Shown here: piece after piece, positions 42,599 to 52,248 of the stretch
Layout: each line of letters opens with the position of its first letter
How positions within the stretch are numbered: the stretch's first letter is position 1
DNA from: Ascidiimonas sp046199005
GTDB taxonomy: Bacteria > Bacteroidota > Bacteroidia > Flavobacteriales > Flavobacteriaceae
Assembly (NCBI GenBank): GCA_046199005.1
Contig: CP176050.1
Coordinates: 1,178,001 to 1,242,000 of the forward strand
Direction: 5' to 3'
DNA: 64,000 nt
Notes under the pieces: generated by a model
Seen by the model: the letters and a program-made list of their open reading frames with translations, nothing else
Told to the model about the DNA's origin: nothing
Database searches by the model: none
Program-made: the position numbers and the translations under genes

Positions 42599-44539
42599 AT
42601 GAGCGAAGAAGCAAAAAAGAATAGTTATTCAGCGGACAGTATTCAGGCGTTGGAAGGAATGGAGCATGTACGTATGCGACCCTCCATGTATATTGGTGAT
42701 GTGGGAGCACGAGGACTACATCATTTAGTATATGAGGTGGTCGATAACTCCATAGATGAAGCGCTTGCCGGATACTGCGATACAATTACGGTAATCATTA
42801 ATGAAGACAACTCCATTTCTGTAGAAGATAATGGTCGTGGAATCCCGGTAGACATGCACAAAAAAGAAGGCATTTCTGCGTTGGAAGTAGTAATGACCAA
42901 GATCGGTGCAGGGGGTAAGTTCGATAAGGATTCCTATAAAGTGTCTGGTGGATTGCACGGGGTAGGTGTTTCATGTGTGAACGCATTATCAGACCATTTA
43001 AGGGCTACAGTTCATCGGAACGGAAAGATATATGAGCAGGAATATGAGAGAGGAAAATCACTTTATCCTGTAAAGCCTATCGGTGAGACAGATAAAACCG
43101 GTACCATTGTTACTTTTAAGCCAGATACCTCTATATTTCAGCAGACTACCGAGTACAACTATGATACACTTGCCGGAAGAATGCGCGAGCTTTCTTTCCT
43201 TAATAAGGGAATAACGATCACCTTAACAGATAAACGACACAAGAAAGAGGACGGCAGCTTCGAAGGAGAAACGTTTCACTCACAGGAAGGCTTGTCTGAG
43301 TTCATTCGTTTTTTGGATGGAAACAGAGAACCTATTATTGCCGATGTGATCTCGATGGAAGGGGAAAAGAACGGCATACCTGTTGAAGTAGCTATGGTGT
43401 ATAATACTTCCTTTAATGAGAATCTTCATTCGTATGTAAATAATATTAATACGCATGAAGGAGGAACGCACCTTTCCGGATTTAGAAGAGGTCTTACGAC
43501 TACATTAAAAAAGTATGCAGATGCTTCCGGAATGTTAGACAAACTAAAATTTGAGATCGCCGGAGACGATTTTAGAGAAGGATTGACTGCAATCGTTTCG
43601 GTAAAAGTTGCCGAGCCTCAATTCGAAGGACAAACAAAAACCAAACTCGGAAACAGGGAAGTTACCTCGGCAGTTTCGCAAGCAGTATCAGAAATGCTTG
43701 AAAATTACCTGGAAGAACATCCTAACGATGCGAAGACGATCGTGCAAAAAGTGATCCTTGCCGCTCAGGCTAGGCATGCTGCTAGAAAAGCGCGTGAAAT
43801 GGTGCAGCGAAAAACCGTGATGAGCGGTGGTGGACTCCCTGGAAAGCTATCAGACTGTTCAGAACAAGACCCTGAAAAATGTGAAGTATTCCTAGTAGAG
43901 GGTGACTCTGCGGGAGGAACTGCCAAGCAAGGTCGCGATCGTAAATTTCAGGCAATACTGCCTTTAAGAGGTAAGATCCTGAACGTTGAGAAGGCAATGC
44001 AGCATAAAGTATTTGAGAACGAAGAGATTCGAAACATTTTTACTGCCTTAGGAGTGACTATAGGTACTGAAGAAGACAGTAAAGCGCTTAACCTCGAAAA
44101 ACTGCGTTACCACAAAGTCGTGATCATGTGTGATGCCGATGTGGATGGATCACATATTTCGACACTTATTCTTACCTTTTTCTTCCGTTACATGCGTGAA
44201 CTTATTGAGAACGGTTATGTTTATATCGCTACACCTCCTTTATACCTAGTGAAAAAAGGAAACAAGAAAGAATACGCCTGGAACGACAAAGAGCGTGATC
44301 AGATTAATGAGAAGTTTGGTGGAAGCGCCAACGTTCAACGATACAAAGGTCTGGGAGAAATGAATGCAGAGCAACTTTGGGATACCACAATGAATCCTGA
44401 GTTCAGAACGCTAAGACAGGTTACTATAGATAGCGGTAGCGAAGCAGACCGTATTTTTTCAATGCTTATGGGAGATGAAGTTCCTCCGCGCAGAGAGTTC
44501 ATAGAAAAGAATGCAGTATATGCGAATATAGATGCTTAA
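42599..44539 (+). CDS. gyrB: DNA gyrase subunit B
   Basis: The ATPase subunit of DNA gyrase, which introduces negative supercoils. 646 residues, as in other Bacteroidota. The GHKL ATP site includes YEVVDNSIDEALAGYCD and SVEDNGRGIPVDMHKKEG, with GGLHGVGVSCVNALS. The TOPRIM domain carries EGDSAGGTAKQGRDR (from about residue 434), PLRGKILNVEKA and MCDADVDGSHI. The C-terminal RYKGLGEMNAEQLWDTTMNP and FIEKNAVYANIDA are diagnostic for GyrB rather than ParE. Confidence 0.98.
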   Translation: MSEEAKKNSYSADSIQALEGMEHVRMRPSMYIGDVGARGLHHLVYEVVDNSIDEALAGYCDTITVIINEDNSISVEDNGRGIPVDMHKKEGISALEVVMTKIGAGGKFDKDSYKVSGGLHGVGVSCVNALSDHLRATVHRNGKIYEQEYERGKSLYPVKPIGETDKTGTIVTFKPDTSIFQQTTEYNYDTLAGRMRELSFLNKGITITLTDKRHKKEDGSFEGETFHSQEGLSEFIRFLDGNREPIIADVISMEGEKNGIPVEVAMVYNTSFNENLHSYVNNINTHEGGTHLSGFRRGLTTTLKKYADASGMLDKLKFEIAGDDFREGLTAIVSVKVAEPQFEGQTKTKLGNREVTSAVSQAVSEMLENYLEEHPNDAKTIVQKVILAAQARHAARKAREMVQRKTVMSGGGLPGKLSDCSEQDPEKCEVFLVEGDSAGGTAKQGRDRKFQAILPLRGKILNVEKAMQHKVFENEEIRNIFTALGVTIGTEEDSKALNLEKLRYHKVVIMCDADVDGSHISTLILTFFFRYMRELIENGYVYIATPPLYLVKKGNKKEYAWNDKERDQINEKFGGSANVQRYKGLGEMNAEQLWDTTMNPEFRTLRQVTIDSGSEADRIFSMLMGDEVPPRREFIEKNAVYANIDA

Positions 44540-44561
44540 TTAATAATTTCAGAATCCTAAT

Positions 44562-44588
44562 AAAAAGCCTTGCATTGCAGGGCTTTTT
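44562..44588 (+). terminator. Terminator after gyrB
   Basis: AAAAAGCC (44562-44569) pairs with GGCTTTTT (44581-44588), with a short inner TGCA/TGCA stem. Confidence 0.75.
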
Positions 44589-44626
44589 GTTATTTAGTAC
44601 CTTTGTTTTCCACAAATCTAATAATC

Positions 44627-45634
44627 ATGAAAAAAATAACTTATTTTATTTTAGTGCTTATTTCCTGTAACCTTCAAGCTCAGGAAAATATTGAAGACCT
44701 GCTGGCAGCAGGGATTAACGATGCGCAGAGATTTACGAATGCCTATCTGGAACCTGCATCTGAAGGAATTGTACATAATCTGAATAACGGGTGGTTTAAC
44801 AGTGGTAAGACTAAAAAGCTATTCGGATTTGAAGTGACCATTGTAGGTAATGCTTCTTTCGTCAAAGATGAAGATAAATCTTTCGTCTTGAATACCGCCG
44901 ATTATGAAAATCTGAGATTTCAGGATGGCAGTCCTTCCAAAAACGTTTCCACCGCTTTTGGAGATATTGAAGGGATCACCGTAGTAGCCGAAGGACCTTT
45001 GCCAGGGTCTTCAGATGACGCAGTATTTGATCTACCAACCGGTTTAGGCTCTGCCGACGTTAATTTTGTGCCAAGTGCCTTTTTACAGGTAAGTGTGGGT
45101 CTGATTAAGGGAATCGAATTAAAAGCCAGGTATTTTCCGAAAGTAAAAACGAATGACGTGGAAGCAGGGCTATATGGTGTCGGATTACAATATGAGTTTA
45201 CGTCTCTTTTGCCAGCAAATAAGATATTTCCGGTGGCAATTTCCGGTTTAATTGGGTATACCAGATTAGACGGTACCTATGATTTTACCGATACTTCAAT
45301 CGTAGACGGAGATAATCAGCGTATTGAAAATACAACCGATTCCTGGGCCTTCCAAGCAATCGCTTCTACAAAACTACCGGTCTTTAATGTTTATGGAGGT
45401 CTGGGGTACATTACGGGTAAGTCTACAAATGATTTGAAAGGTACGTATCGGGTTCAGTCTGGTGTACTCGCGACACAAACAGTGGTCGATCCGTTTTCGG
45501 TGAGTTCAGATGTTTCAGGCTTTAGAGGAACGCTGGGTGCTCGTCTTAAATTAGGTTTTTTCCGTTTGAATTCTGATGTGACCTTTGCGCAATTTACTAC
45601 TGTAAGTTTGGGTATGGGCTTTGGCTTCAGGTAA
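44627..45634 (+). CDS. DUF6588-type outer-membrane beta-barrel protein
   Basis: 335 residues from the ATG at 44627, which gives the signal peptide MKKITYFILVLISCNLQAQ; the frame from 44570 would start inside the gyrB terminator. The mature protein begins ENIEDLLAAGINDAQRFTNA, followed by AYLEPASEGIVHNLNNGWFN. Many amphipathic strands follow (FLQVSVGLIKGIELKARYFP, AGLYGVGLQYEFTSLLP) and it ends VSLGMGFGFR. This pattern matches a Bacteroidota outer-membrane barrel family of unknown function. Confidence 0.75.
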   Translation: MKKITYFILVLISCNLQAQENIEDLLAAGINDAQRFTNAYLEPASEGIVHNLNNGWFNSGKTKKLFGFEVTIVGNASFVKDEDKSFVLNTADYENLRFQDGSPSKNVSTAFGDIEGITVVAEGPLPGSSDDAVFDLPTGLGSADVNFVPSAFLQVSVGLIKGIELKARYFPKVKTNDVEAGLYGVGLQYEFTSLLPANKIFPVAISGLIGYTRLDGTYDFTDTSIVDGDNQRIENTTDSWAFQAIASTKLPVFNVYGGLGYITGKSTNDLKGTYRVQSGVLATQTVVDPFSVSSDVSGFRGTLGARLKLGFFRLNSDVTFAQFTTVSLGMGFGFR

Positions 45635-45726
45635 TTTTAATTTTACGGCCTGAATCCTTTCTATTTGCGAGTATTTCGAGTAATTTTGTGATAATTAAAT
45701 TACTAATCCATAAAATATTTAAATAC

Positions 45727-46659
45727 ATGAAAGTTACTATAGTAGGTGCCGGAAACGTGGGTGCCACTTGCGCTGATGCTATTGCTTACCGAAGAATAGC
45801 AAGCGAAGTAGTCCTGTTAGACATCAAAGAAGGTTTTGCAGAGGGTAAAGCATTAGATATTATGCAAACACAAACTACACTTGGGTTTAATACCAAAGTG
45901 GTAGGTGTGACCAACGATTATTCTAAGACCGAAGGCAGTGACGTAGTGGTGATCACTTCTGGGATCCCAAGAAAACCTGGGATGACAAGAGAAGAGTTGA
46001 TAGGAATAAATGCAGGAATTGTACAAAGTGTTGCAGAAAGCATCTTAAAATACTCTCCGGATGCCATCATCGTAGTAGTAAGTAATCCTATGGATACCAT
46101 GACCTATCTCGCTCTTAAAGCAACTGGACTTCCAAAAAACAGAATTATTGGAATGGGCGGGGCTTTAGACAGTTCCAGGTTTAAAACGTATTTATCGCTG
46201 GCTTTAGAGAAACCTGCAAATGATATTCACGGAATGGTAATTGGAGGACACGGAGATACTACCATGATCCCACTTACGAGACTAGCTTCTTACAACGGAC
46301 AGCCTGTTTCTAATTATCTATCTTCAGAAGAGCTCGAAAAGGTGGCTGCAAGTACCATGGTTGGGGGTGCGACCCTAACTAAACTGCTGGGAACATCTGC
46401 GTGGTATGCGCCGGGTGCATCTGTATCATATCTGGTAGACAGTATTTTAAATGACCAGAAAAGAATGATTCCTTGTTCTGTATTTCTCGAAGGAGAATAT
46501 GGTGAAAATGATATTTGTATAGGCGTACCCTGTATTATTGGAAGAAACGGAGTAGAGGAGATCGTGGATGTAAAACTTGACGATAAAGAAAAAGAATTGT
46601 TTGCAAAAAGTGCTGTAGCGGTTCGAAATATGAATAGTGCTTTAAAAGATATTTTGTAA
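45727..46659 (+). CDS. mdh: Malate dehydrogenase
   Basis: Oxidises malate to oxaloacetate with NAD+ in the TCA cycle. 310 residues of the LDH-like MDH type. The start at 45727 (MKVTIVGAGNVGATCADAIA) gives the Rossmann GxGxxG at the very N-terminus; the frame from 45688 is too long. Active-site segments: SGIPRKPGMTREELIGINAG, VVSNPMDTMTYLALK, and IGGHGDTTMIPLTRLA with the catalytic histidine. The substrate loop PRKPGMTR is of malate dehydrogenase type. A perfect 10-bp-stem terminator follows. Confidence 0.97.
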   Translation: MKVTIVGAGNVGATCADAIAYRRIASEVVLLDIKEGFAEGKALDIMQTQTTLGFNTKVVGVTNDYSKTEGSDVVVITSGIPRKPGMTREELIGINAGIVQSVAESILKYSPDAIIVVVSNPMDTMTYLALKATGLPKNRIIGMGGALDSSRFKTYLSLALEKPANDIHGMVIGGHGDTTMIPLTRLASYNGQPVSNYLSSEELEKVAASTMVGGATLTKLLGTSAWYAPGASVSYLVDSILNDQKRMIPCSVFLEGEYGENDICIGVPCIIGRNGVEEIVDVKLDDKEKELFAKSAVAVRNMNSALKDIL

Positions 46660-46686
46660 CCTCAAAAGTTTCAAAACATATAATCT

Positions 46687-46713
46687 AAAAGCCGCATCAT
46701 TGCGGCTTTTTTT
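46687..46713 (+). terminator. Terminator after mdh
   Basis: AAAAGCCGCA (46687-46696) pairs perfectly with TGCGGCTTTT (46701-46710), loop TCAT, then TTT. Confidence 0.92.
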
Positions 46714-46736
46714 GTTCAACAAAACCCTTAAATTAA

Positions 46737-46767
46737 TTGGTTAATCCTATAGTAAATTATATATTTG
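46737..46767 (+). promoter_or_regulatory. secDF promoter (TTG-N20-TATATTTG)
   Basis: TTG at 46737-46739 and TATATTTG at 46760-46767, 20 bp apart. It fits the Bacteroidota -33/-7 consensus, 39 bp upstream of the start codon. Confidence 0.7.
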
Positions 46768-46806
46768 CTCGTTTTTTAAAAATTGACACCATAAATAAAT
46801 TCAGGA

Positions 46807-49797
46807 ATGCAAAATAAAGGACTTGTAAGGCTTTTTGCTATTTTATTCGGTATTGTAAGTATATACCAGTTGTCGTTTACGTTTGTGACGAATAAAGTAG
46901 AAGATGAAGCGGCTGTATATGCTAACAATCAAATAGCAGATACCGAAGAGGATTATGTATCAAAGCGAAAGGCAGAAGAAGTAAGATATCTCGATTCTAT
47001 AGGAAATAATGAGGTGTTAAATCTCGGTGTAGTGAGTTATACCTACAATGAGGCAAAAGAGAAAGAACTCAATAAGGGGTTAGACCTTAAGGGTGGTATC
47101 AACGTAATTCTTCAAATATCCGTAAAGGACATCCTTAAAGGACTTGCGAACAACTCAAAGGATCCTGCTTTTAACGCAGCTCTGGCAAATGCAGATACTG
47201 CTTCGAAAAGTAGTGATGAAACTTACATAGATCTATTCTTTCAGGAATGGGATAAGATAAAAGGAGACACCAAACTTTCTTCACCTGATATTTTTGCAAA
47301 TCGTTCATTAAGTGACGAGATCAATTTTCAGATGGGTGACGAAGAAGTAAAGCCTATCATAAGAAGGAAAATCGATGAATCTGTTGTTTCCGCTTTTGAG
47401 GTACTTAGAAAGCGTATTGATAAATTTGGTGTTACACAACCTAACATTCAAAGATTAGGGAATTCCGGTCGTATCCTTGTAGAGCTTCCGGGAGCAAAAG
47501 ATGTCGATAGGGTAAAGAAACTACTTCAAAGTACCGCACAACTTGAGTTTTGGGAAACCTTTAAAGCAGAAGAAGTCGGAGGTTACCTTGCAGCTTTAGA
47601 TCAAAAACTTGCGGAAGAATTGGATGCTCAGAAAGAAGAGATCGTTCAGGAAGAACTGGAAGAAACTACTTCAGATATTGATTCTTTGTTATCTGATATA
47701 GGAAAAGATTCTTTAGATGTTCAGCAAACCAATCCTATTTTAAGTCTTAGAGCAAGTGGTGGAATTCAGGGGTCACCTGTCCTGTCTACTTTTGCTACCA
47801 AAGATACGGCTACTATCAATGAATATTTGAAGAGTAAAACTGCAAAAGAATTACTTCCTGCTGATCTACAATATGCCAGATTTGTTTGGGGTAAGGTTGG
47901 GAAAGATGAAGAAACGGTAGATCTGTACGCACTAAAGACCAATCGTGAAAACGAAGCGCCTCTAAGTGGAAGTGTTGTGACAGATGCACAACAAACCTAT
48001 GACCAACGAAGTAATCCGGCAGTTTCTATGCAGATGAATGGTAAAGGCGCCAAAGCATGGGAAGAACTAACTGGAAAAGCTTATACAGAACGTGGGAACA
48101 TCGCCATCGTTCTTGATGATATCGTTTATTCTGCCCCAGGAGTCTCGAAGGGTCCTATTTCTGGTGGAAATTCAGAAATAACCGGAGAATTTTCGCTTAA
48201 TGAGGCTATTGACCTTGCAAACGTTTTACGAGCTGGTAAACTACCTGCTTCAGCCGATATTATACAGTCTGCTGTAGTAGGTCCTTCATTGGGTCAGGAA
48301 GCGATCAATAGTGGTTTAATGTCTTTTATTATTGCCATGATCATTGTTTTGATCTGGATGGTATTTTATTATGGAAAAGCAGGTGCTTTTGCAGATATCG
48401 CACTGGTATTTAATATTCTTTTGATCTTTGGTGTACTGGCTGGTCTTGGAGCTGTGCTTACTTTACCGGGTATAGCCGGTATTGTTTTGACCATTGGTAT
48501 GTCTGTGGATGCGAACGTACTTATCTTTGAAAGAGCTAAAGAAGAGCTTGCAAAAGGAAAAGGAGTGAAGCAGGCTACGGCAGACGGATTTAACAATGCG
48601 TTGTCTTCTATTTTGGATGCAAATATTACCACAGGTCTTACGGCATTGATCCTTTTAATATTTGGTACAGGGCCTATTCAGGGATTTGCTACCACCTTAT
48701 TGATCGGGATTGCTACTTCTTTGTTCAGTGCGATCTTTATCACTCGATTGTTATTGGAGGGATACATTAAAGAAGGGAAACGAAAACTTGATTATTCTAC
48801 AGCAATTACCAAGAATCTTTTCAAGAATATGAATATCAATTTTCTTGGAAAACGCAAAATTGCATACATCGTATCAGGAGTTCTAATAGCCATTAGTTTA
48901 TTCTCACTTGTGACCAATGGTCTTAATCCTGGTGTGGATTTTGCTGGAGGAAGATCGTATCAGATCCGTTTTGAAAATCCTGTAAATCCTTCTGAGATAT
49001 CAGAAGACCTGGTAGCTGTTTTTGGTAGCGCTGAGGTAAAGACATTTGGAGGAGAAAATCAAATCAAGGTCACTACGAAATACAAGGTGGATGTAGAAGG
49101 AACTGAGGTAGATGAAGAGATACAGGAAAAGCTGTTCAATTCGCTTCAAAAATATTTACCGGAAGGAACTTCTTATGACAGCTTTGTAATTGGAGGAGAA
49201 GAAAGTAAGATCGGTATTCTTCAGTCTATCAAAGTAGGACCCACCATTGCAGATGATATTCAAAAAGGAGCCTTATGGGCGGTATTGGGTTCATTAGCGG
49301 TTGTGTTTATCTATATTCTTCTACGTTTCCGTAAGTGGCAATTCTCTTTAGGAGCCGTTGCTGCCGTATTTCATGATATTTTAATTGTATTGGGTATTTT
49401 TTCACTTACTTACAAATTCATGCCTTTCAATATGGAGATCGATCAGGCATTCATTGCTGCGATCCTAACCGTTATTGGTTACTCACTTAACGATACCGTG
49501 GTAGTATTTGACCGTATTCGTGAGATCATTAATGAGAAAGGCTGGAAAGGTGGTCTTAACACAAACCAGGCATTGAATAGTACTTTAGGAAGAACCTTAA
49601 ATACATCGTTGACCACTTTAGTAGTGCTTCTGACCATCTTCATATTCGGTGGAGAATCCCTTCAAGGATTTATGTTTGCAATGATCGTTGGTATTATTGT
49701 AGGTACCTACTCTTCCTTGTTTATCGCTACGCCTGTTATGTTTGATACTCTAAAGGAACGAGGAGCAGATAGAACGTCAGACAAAGACGAAAAATAA
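46807..49797 (+). CDS. secDF: Fused protein translocase subunit SecDF
   Basis: A proton-driven auxiliary of the Sec translocon that pulls exported proteins into the periplasm. 996 residues, with SecD and SecF in one chain as is usual in Bacteroidota. The SecD part has GLDLKGGINVILQI, the P1 head domain, and NSGLMSFIIAMIIVLIWMVFYY followed by five more helices (SVDANVLIFERAKEEL). The SecF part starts about residue 675 with NFLGKRKIAYIVSGV, has NPGVDFAGGRSYQIRF, and ends with GYSLNDTVVVFDRIRE and the last helices. A clear promoter precedes it and a strong terminator follows. Confidence 0.97.
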   Translation: MQNKGLVRLFAILFGIVSIYQLSFTFVTNKVEDEAAVYANNQIADTEEDYVSKRKAEEVRYLDSIGNNEVLNLGVVSYTYNEAKEKELNKGLDLKGGINVILQISVKDILKGLANNSKDPAFNAALANADTASKSSDETYIDLFFQEWDKIKGDTKLSSPDIFANRSLSDEINFQMGDEEVKPIIRRKIDESVVSAFEVLRKRIDKFGVTQPNIQRLGNSGRILVELPGAKDVDRVKKLLQSTAQLEFWETFKAEEVGGYLAALDQKLAEELDAQKEEIVQEELEETTSDIDSLLSDIGKDSLDVQQTNPILSLRASGGIQGSPVLSTFATKDTATINEYLKSKTAKELLPADLQYARFVWGKVGKDEETVDLYALKTNRENEAPLSGSVVTDAQQTYDQRSNPAVSMQMNGKGAKAWEELTGKAYTERGNIAIVLDDIVYSAPGVSKGPISGGNSEITGEFSLNEAIDLANVLRAGKLPASADIIQSAVVGPSLGQEAINSGLMSFIIAMIIVLIWMVFYYGKAGAFADIALVFNILLIFGVLAGLGAVLTLPGIAGIVLTIGMSVDANVLIFERAKEELAKGKGVKQATADGFNNALSSILDANITTGLTALILLIFGTGPIQGFATTLLIGIATSLFSAIFITRLLLEGYIKEGKRKLDYSTAITKNLFKNMNINFLGKRKIAYIVSGVLIAISLFSLVTNGLNPGVDFAGGRSYQIRFENPVNPSEISEDLVAVFGSAEVKTFGGENQIKVTTKYKVDVEGTEVDEEIQEKLFNSLQKYLPEGTSYDSFVIGGEESKIGILQSIKVGPTIADDIQKGALWAVLGSLAVVFIYILLRFRKWQFSLGAVAAVFHDILIVLGIFSLTYKFMPFNMEIDQAFIAAILTVIGYSLNDTVVVFDRIREIINEKGWKGGLNTNQALNSTLGRTLNTSLTTLVVLLTIFIFGGESLQGFMFAMIVGIIVGTYSSLFIATPVMFDTLKERGADRTSDKDEK

Positions 49798-49819
49798 CAA
49801 AATTAGTTGTGTTCAAATT

Positions 49820-49858
49820 ACAAAAGCCATCTGTACGAAAGTGCAGATGGCTTTTTAG
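49820..49858. terminator. Terminator after secDF
   Basis: AAAAGCCATCTG pairs with CAGATGGCTTTT, with a CGAAAG apex; T run after, A run before. It also serves the convergent hydrolase gene, whose stop it touches. Confidence 0.88.
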
Positions 49859-50706
49859 TTTGCTTCAAACCAGTTAAGTGCATCTTTCCACAAACTGTCT
49901 TTGAATTTTGAACGAAAAAATCCAAAATGACCAATTTCAGGCAGACCGATTTTTTCCGGTATAATATGCTCGCGAACCACAGAAGCTTTACTAAACTGGT
50001 CGGCAAGCCAATCTGCTGCAGCAATAGGGGCATAAATATCTCTGGGAAAAGAAAGTAGTTTTATTGGGCTGGTGATCTTATCAAAATACTGATCTTCTTC
50101 GCGAATATGTCCTTTCATATAAGAAGGGTGTTTTCCCCATCGCATCCACTCATAAGCCATGTTACGAGGTAAATTTTCAAAGAGGCCTAGTTTTTTCGCT
50201 GGAAAATATCCAAAAACCGGTGTTAATCCGGGAATCAAGGCATTCCAGAACAACCACATTTTTGGATAATGAATTCCTTCATAGTATTTCCAATATCCAC
50301 TTTGTGAAGCTACCATCAGAACTTTCGCAACCTGGTGGTAATTAGGATTCAGACCATAAAGTTGCCCGCCGATGCTATGTGTAATTAAATATACGGGTTG
50401 ATTCGGGTGTTCTTTTTTCGCAAGTGCCACGACGGAAGCCTGATCGTTTTTTGCCCAATCAGATAAGTTAACGGTATTGCGCTTTAGTTGTTCCGGTGTA
50501 CCGGAAGAGTCTCCGATGCCAAAGTAATCAAACGTATATACGGTATATCCCTGCTTGCTGAGAAAGGTTGCAAAACTGCTGTAATACAACTGCAACACAC
50601 CAGTTGCAGAAGAGAGTACAAAAGCTCCTTTTGTTTTATGGTTTGCCTGATATTTAATGAGTTGTATGGAATATCCCGCTGGTGTTTTTATTCTATGATC
50701 TTGCAT
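49855..50706 (-). CDS. Alpha/beta hydrolase
   Basis: 283 residues. FDYFGIGDSSGTPEQ is the loop before the nucleophile, and ITHSIGGQLYG carries the nucleophile elbow (G/H-x-S-x-G form). GLPEIGHFGFFRSKF near the end holds the likely catalytic histidine, and LLSFPRDIYAPIAAADWL the acid-loop region. The protein resembles the YheT/serine aminopeptidase-type hydrolases with a family opening of HRIKTPAGYSIQLIKY. Substrate unknown. It lies 15 bp downstream of the DUF192 gene on the same strand, possibly in the lgt unit. Confidence 0.82.
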   Translation of the reverse strand: MQDHRIKTPAGYSIQLIKYQANHKTKGAFVLSSATGVLQLYYSSFATFLSKQGYTVYTFDYFGIGDSSGTPEQLKRNTVNLSDWAKNDQASVVALAKKEHPNQPVYLITHSIGGQLYGLNPNYHQVAKVLMVASQSGYWKYYEGIHYPKMWLFWNALIPGLTPVFGYFPAKKLGLFENLPRNMAYEWMRWGKHPSYMKGHIREEDQYFDKITSPIKLLSFPRDIYAPIAAADWLADQFSKASVVREHIIPEKIGLPEIGHFGFFRSKFKDSLWKDALNWFEAN

Positions 50707-50721
50707 AGCTAAAACTATACG

Positions 50722-51210
50722 TCAGTTTTTAGTGAAGCGAACGACGTCTCCTACAGTGATGTTATGATCGCTTACCAGACCTGCATTGATTTCCAATACG
50801 TACTGAGCCGGTGCACTGGCTGGGAGCGTAGTTTCGTCAAAGGGAGTTGTGTTTTCCGTAACACTTACGATTTTATTTTCAGCATTTATAAAAATCAGAT
50901 CTAATGGTATCTCAGTATTTTTCATATAAAAATAACGAGGTTCTTCGTTGGGGAAGATGAATAACATGCCCCTGTCTTTTCTCATTTTTTTTCGGTACAT
51001 GAGTCCGGTCTCAATTTCATAATCATTGTCGGCAATCTCTATTTCCAAGTCCAATACAGTGATGCTATCAGATTTGATTATTTGCAAGGAACCTTCTTTT
51101 GAAAAGGTTACTTCCTGATTTATGATCTGATTGGTGTTACCTTGATTTTTACAGGATACGGTTAACAACAAGCTTAAAACAATACCGAAAAGATAAAGGC
51201 TATTTCGCAT
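50722..51210 (-). CDS. DUF192 lipoprotein
   Basis: 162 residues with a lipoprotein signal (MRNSLYLFGIVLSLLLTVSC). The DUF192 core is visible: LDLEIADNDYEIETGLMYRK-like, then GMLFIFPNEEPRYFYMKNTEIPLDLIFI and APAQYVLEINAGLVSDHNITVGD. The fold is known but the function is not. It starts one base inside the lgt stop region, i.e. translationally coupled to lgt. That is apt, since Lgt modifies lipoproteins such as this one. Confidence 0.88.
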   Translation of the reverse strand: MRNSLYLFGIVLSLLLTVSCKNQGNTNQIINQEVTFSKEGSLQIIKSDSITVLDLEIEIADNDYEIETGLMYRKKMRKDRGMLFIFPNEEPRYFYMKNTEIPLDLIFINAENKIVSVTENTTPFDETTLPASAPAQYVLEINAGLVSDHNITVGDVVRFTKN

Positions 51211-52145
51211 TATACGATATTTTTTTTACTGGATTTAAACATAAAATAAATTCCTGCGATGATTAGAGGAATGCTTAATAATTGTCCGGTAGAAAGTGCA
51301 TCTTTGAAAAAAGATTCAAAACCTCCCTGTGATTCTTTTACAAACTCGACAAAGAACCTGGTGGTCCACAATAACACAAGGTATAATCCAAAAAGAAACC
51401 AGGGTTGTTTTCTTTTTTCGGTTTTCCAGTAAACGAACCATAGAATAAGAAACACAAATACATAGAAAAATGCTTCATACAATTGCGCTGGATGTCTGAA
51501 TGGAATTCCGCTGAGGACATCTGCATAGGTAGGGTCTGATGCAATGAGATCATAAGCCGCATGTGCTGTTTTTTCACCTGTAATTTGCATGGCTTGTCTT
51601 TCGGTGATCTCATCTTGTAAAAAACGCACACCCAAGGGGAACGATTCATCGACAATTTTACCGTTGATCTCAGAATTCATGAAATTTCCAAGACGTACAA
51701 ACACGCCTCCTAAAGCTACTGGTACGACCACTCTGTCGAGGATCCATGATAACTTGATGTCGGGAAACTTTTTTTGATACAGATACATAGCCACGATAAC
51801 ACCTATGGCAGCGCCATGACTAGCCAATCCGGTAAATCCGGTAAAAGTAAATTCGGGCTTAAATCTAAATGGTAAAACAATCTCTAAAAGATGATCTTTA
51901 AAATAATGCCAGTCGTAGAAGAATACATGCCCTAGTCTTGCTCCGATAAGTATGGATAATACCATGTAAACAAAAAGCGTGTCCAACCGTTCAATAGGCT
52001 GTTTTTCGCGTTCAAAAATTCGCTTCATTAAATACCATCCTAATCCAAATGCGAGTACAAACATGAGGCTATAGTAGCGCAGTTGAAAAGATCCTATTTC
52101 TAATAACGCTTTATCGGGATTCCAGGTAATTCCTAAAAAATACAT
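51210..52145 (-). CDS. lgt: Prolipoprotein diacylglyceryl transferase
   Basis: Adds diacylglycerol to the lipobox cysteine of prolipoproteins at the inner membrane, the first step of lipoprotein maturation. 311 residues with seven helices. Signature regions: GLGWYLMKRIFEREKQP, ILIGARLGHVFFYDWHYF, GLASHGAAIGVIVAMYL, VRLGNFMNSEINGK (the Lgt signature) and RHPAQLYEAFFYVFVF with the conserved histidine. First gene of a unit with DUF192 and probably the hydrolase. Confidence 0.96.
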   Translation of the reverse strand: MYFLGITWNPDKALLEIGSFQLRYYSLMFVLAFGLGWYLMKRIFEREKQPIERLDTLFVYMVLSILIGARLGHVFFYDWHYFKDHLLEIVLPFRFKPEFTFTGFTGLASHGAAIGVIVAMYLYQKKFPDIKLSWILDRVVVPVALGGVFVRLGNFMNSEINGKIVDESFPLGVRFLQDEITERQAMQITGEKTAHAAYDLIASDPTYADVLSGIPFRHPAQLYEAFFYVFVFLILWFVYWKTEKRKQPWFLFGLYLVLLWTTRFFVEFVKESQGGFESFFKDALSTGQLLSIPLIIAGIYFMFKSSKKNIV

Positions 52146-52248
52146 CGGGTAGTTTTATTTAAGTTATAAATATAGGGATTTGAATGCTAAGAAAAGTTTA
52201 AAATATACAGGAGATAGGGCATCCAAATATGCAATTAAAAATAATTTA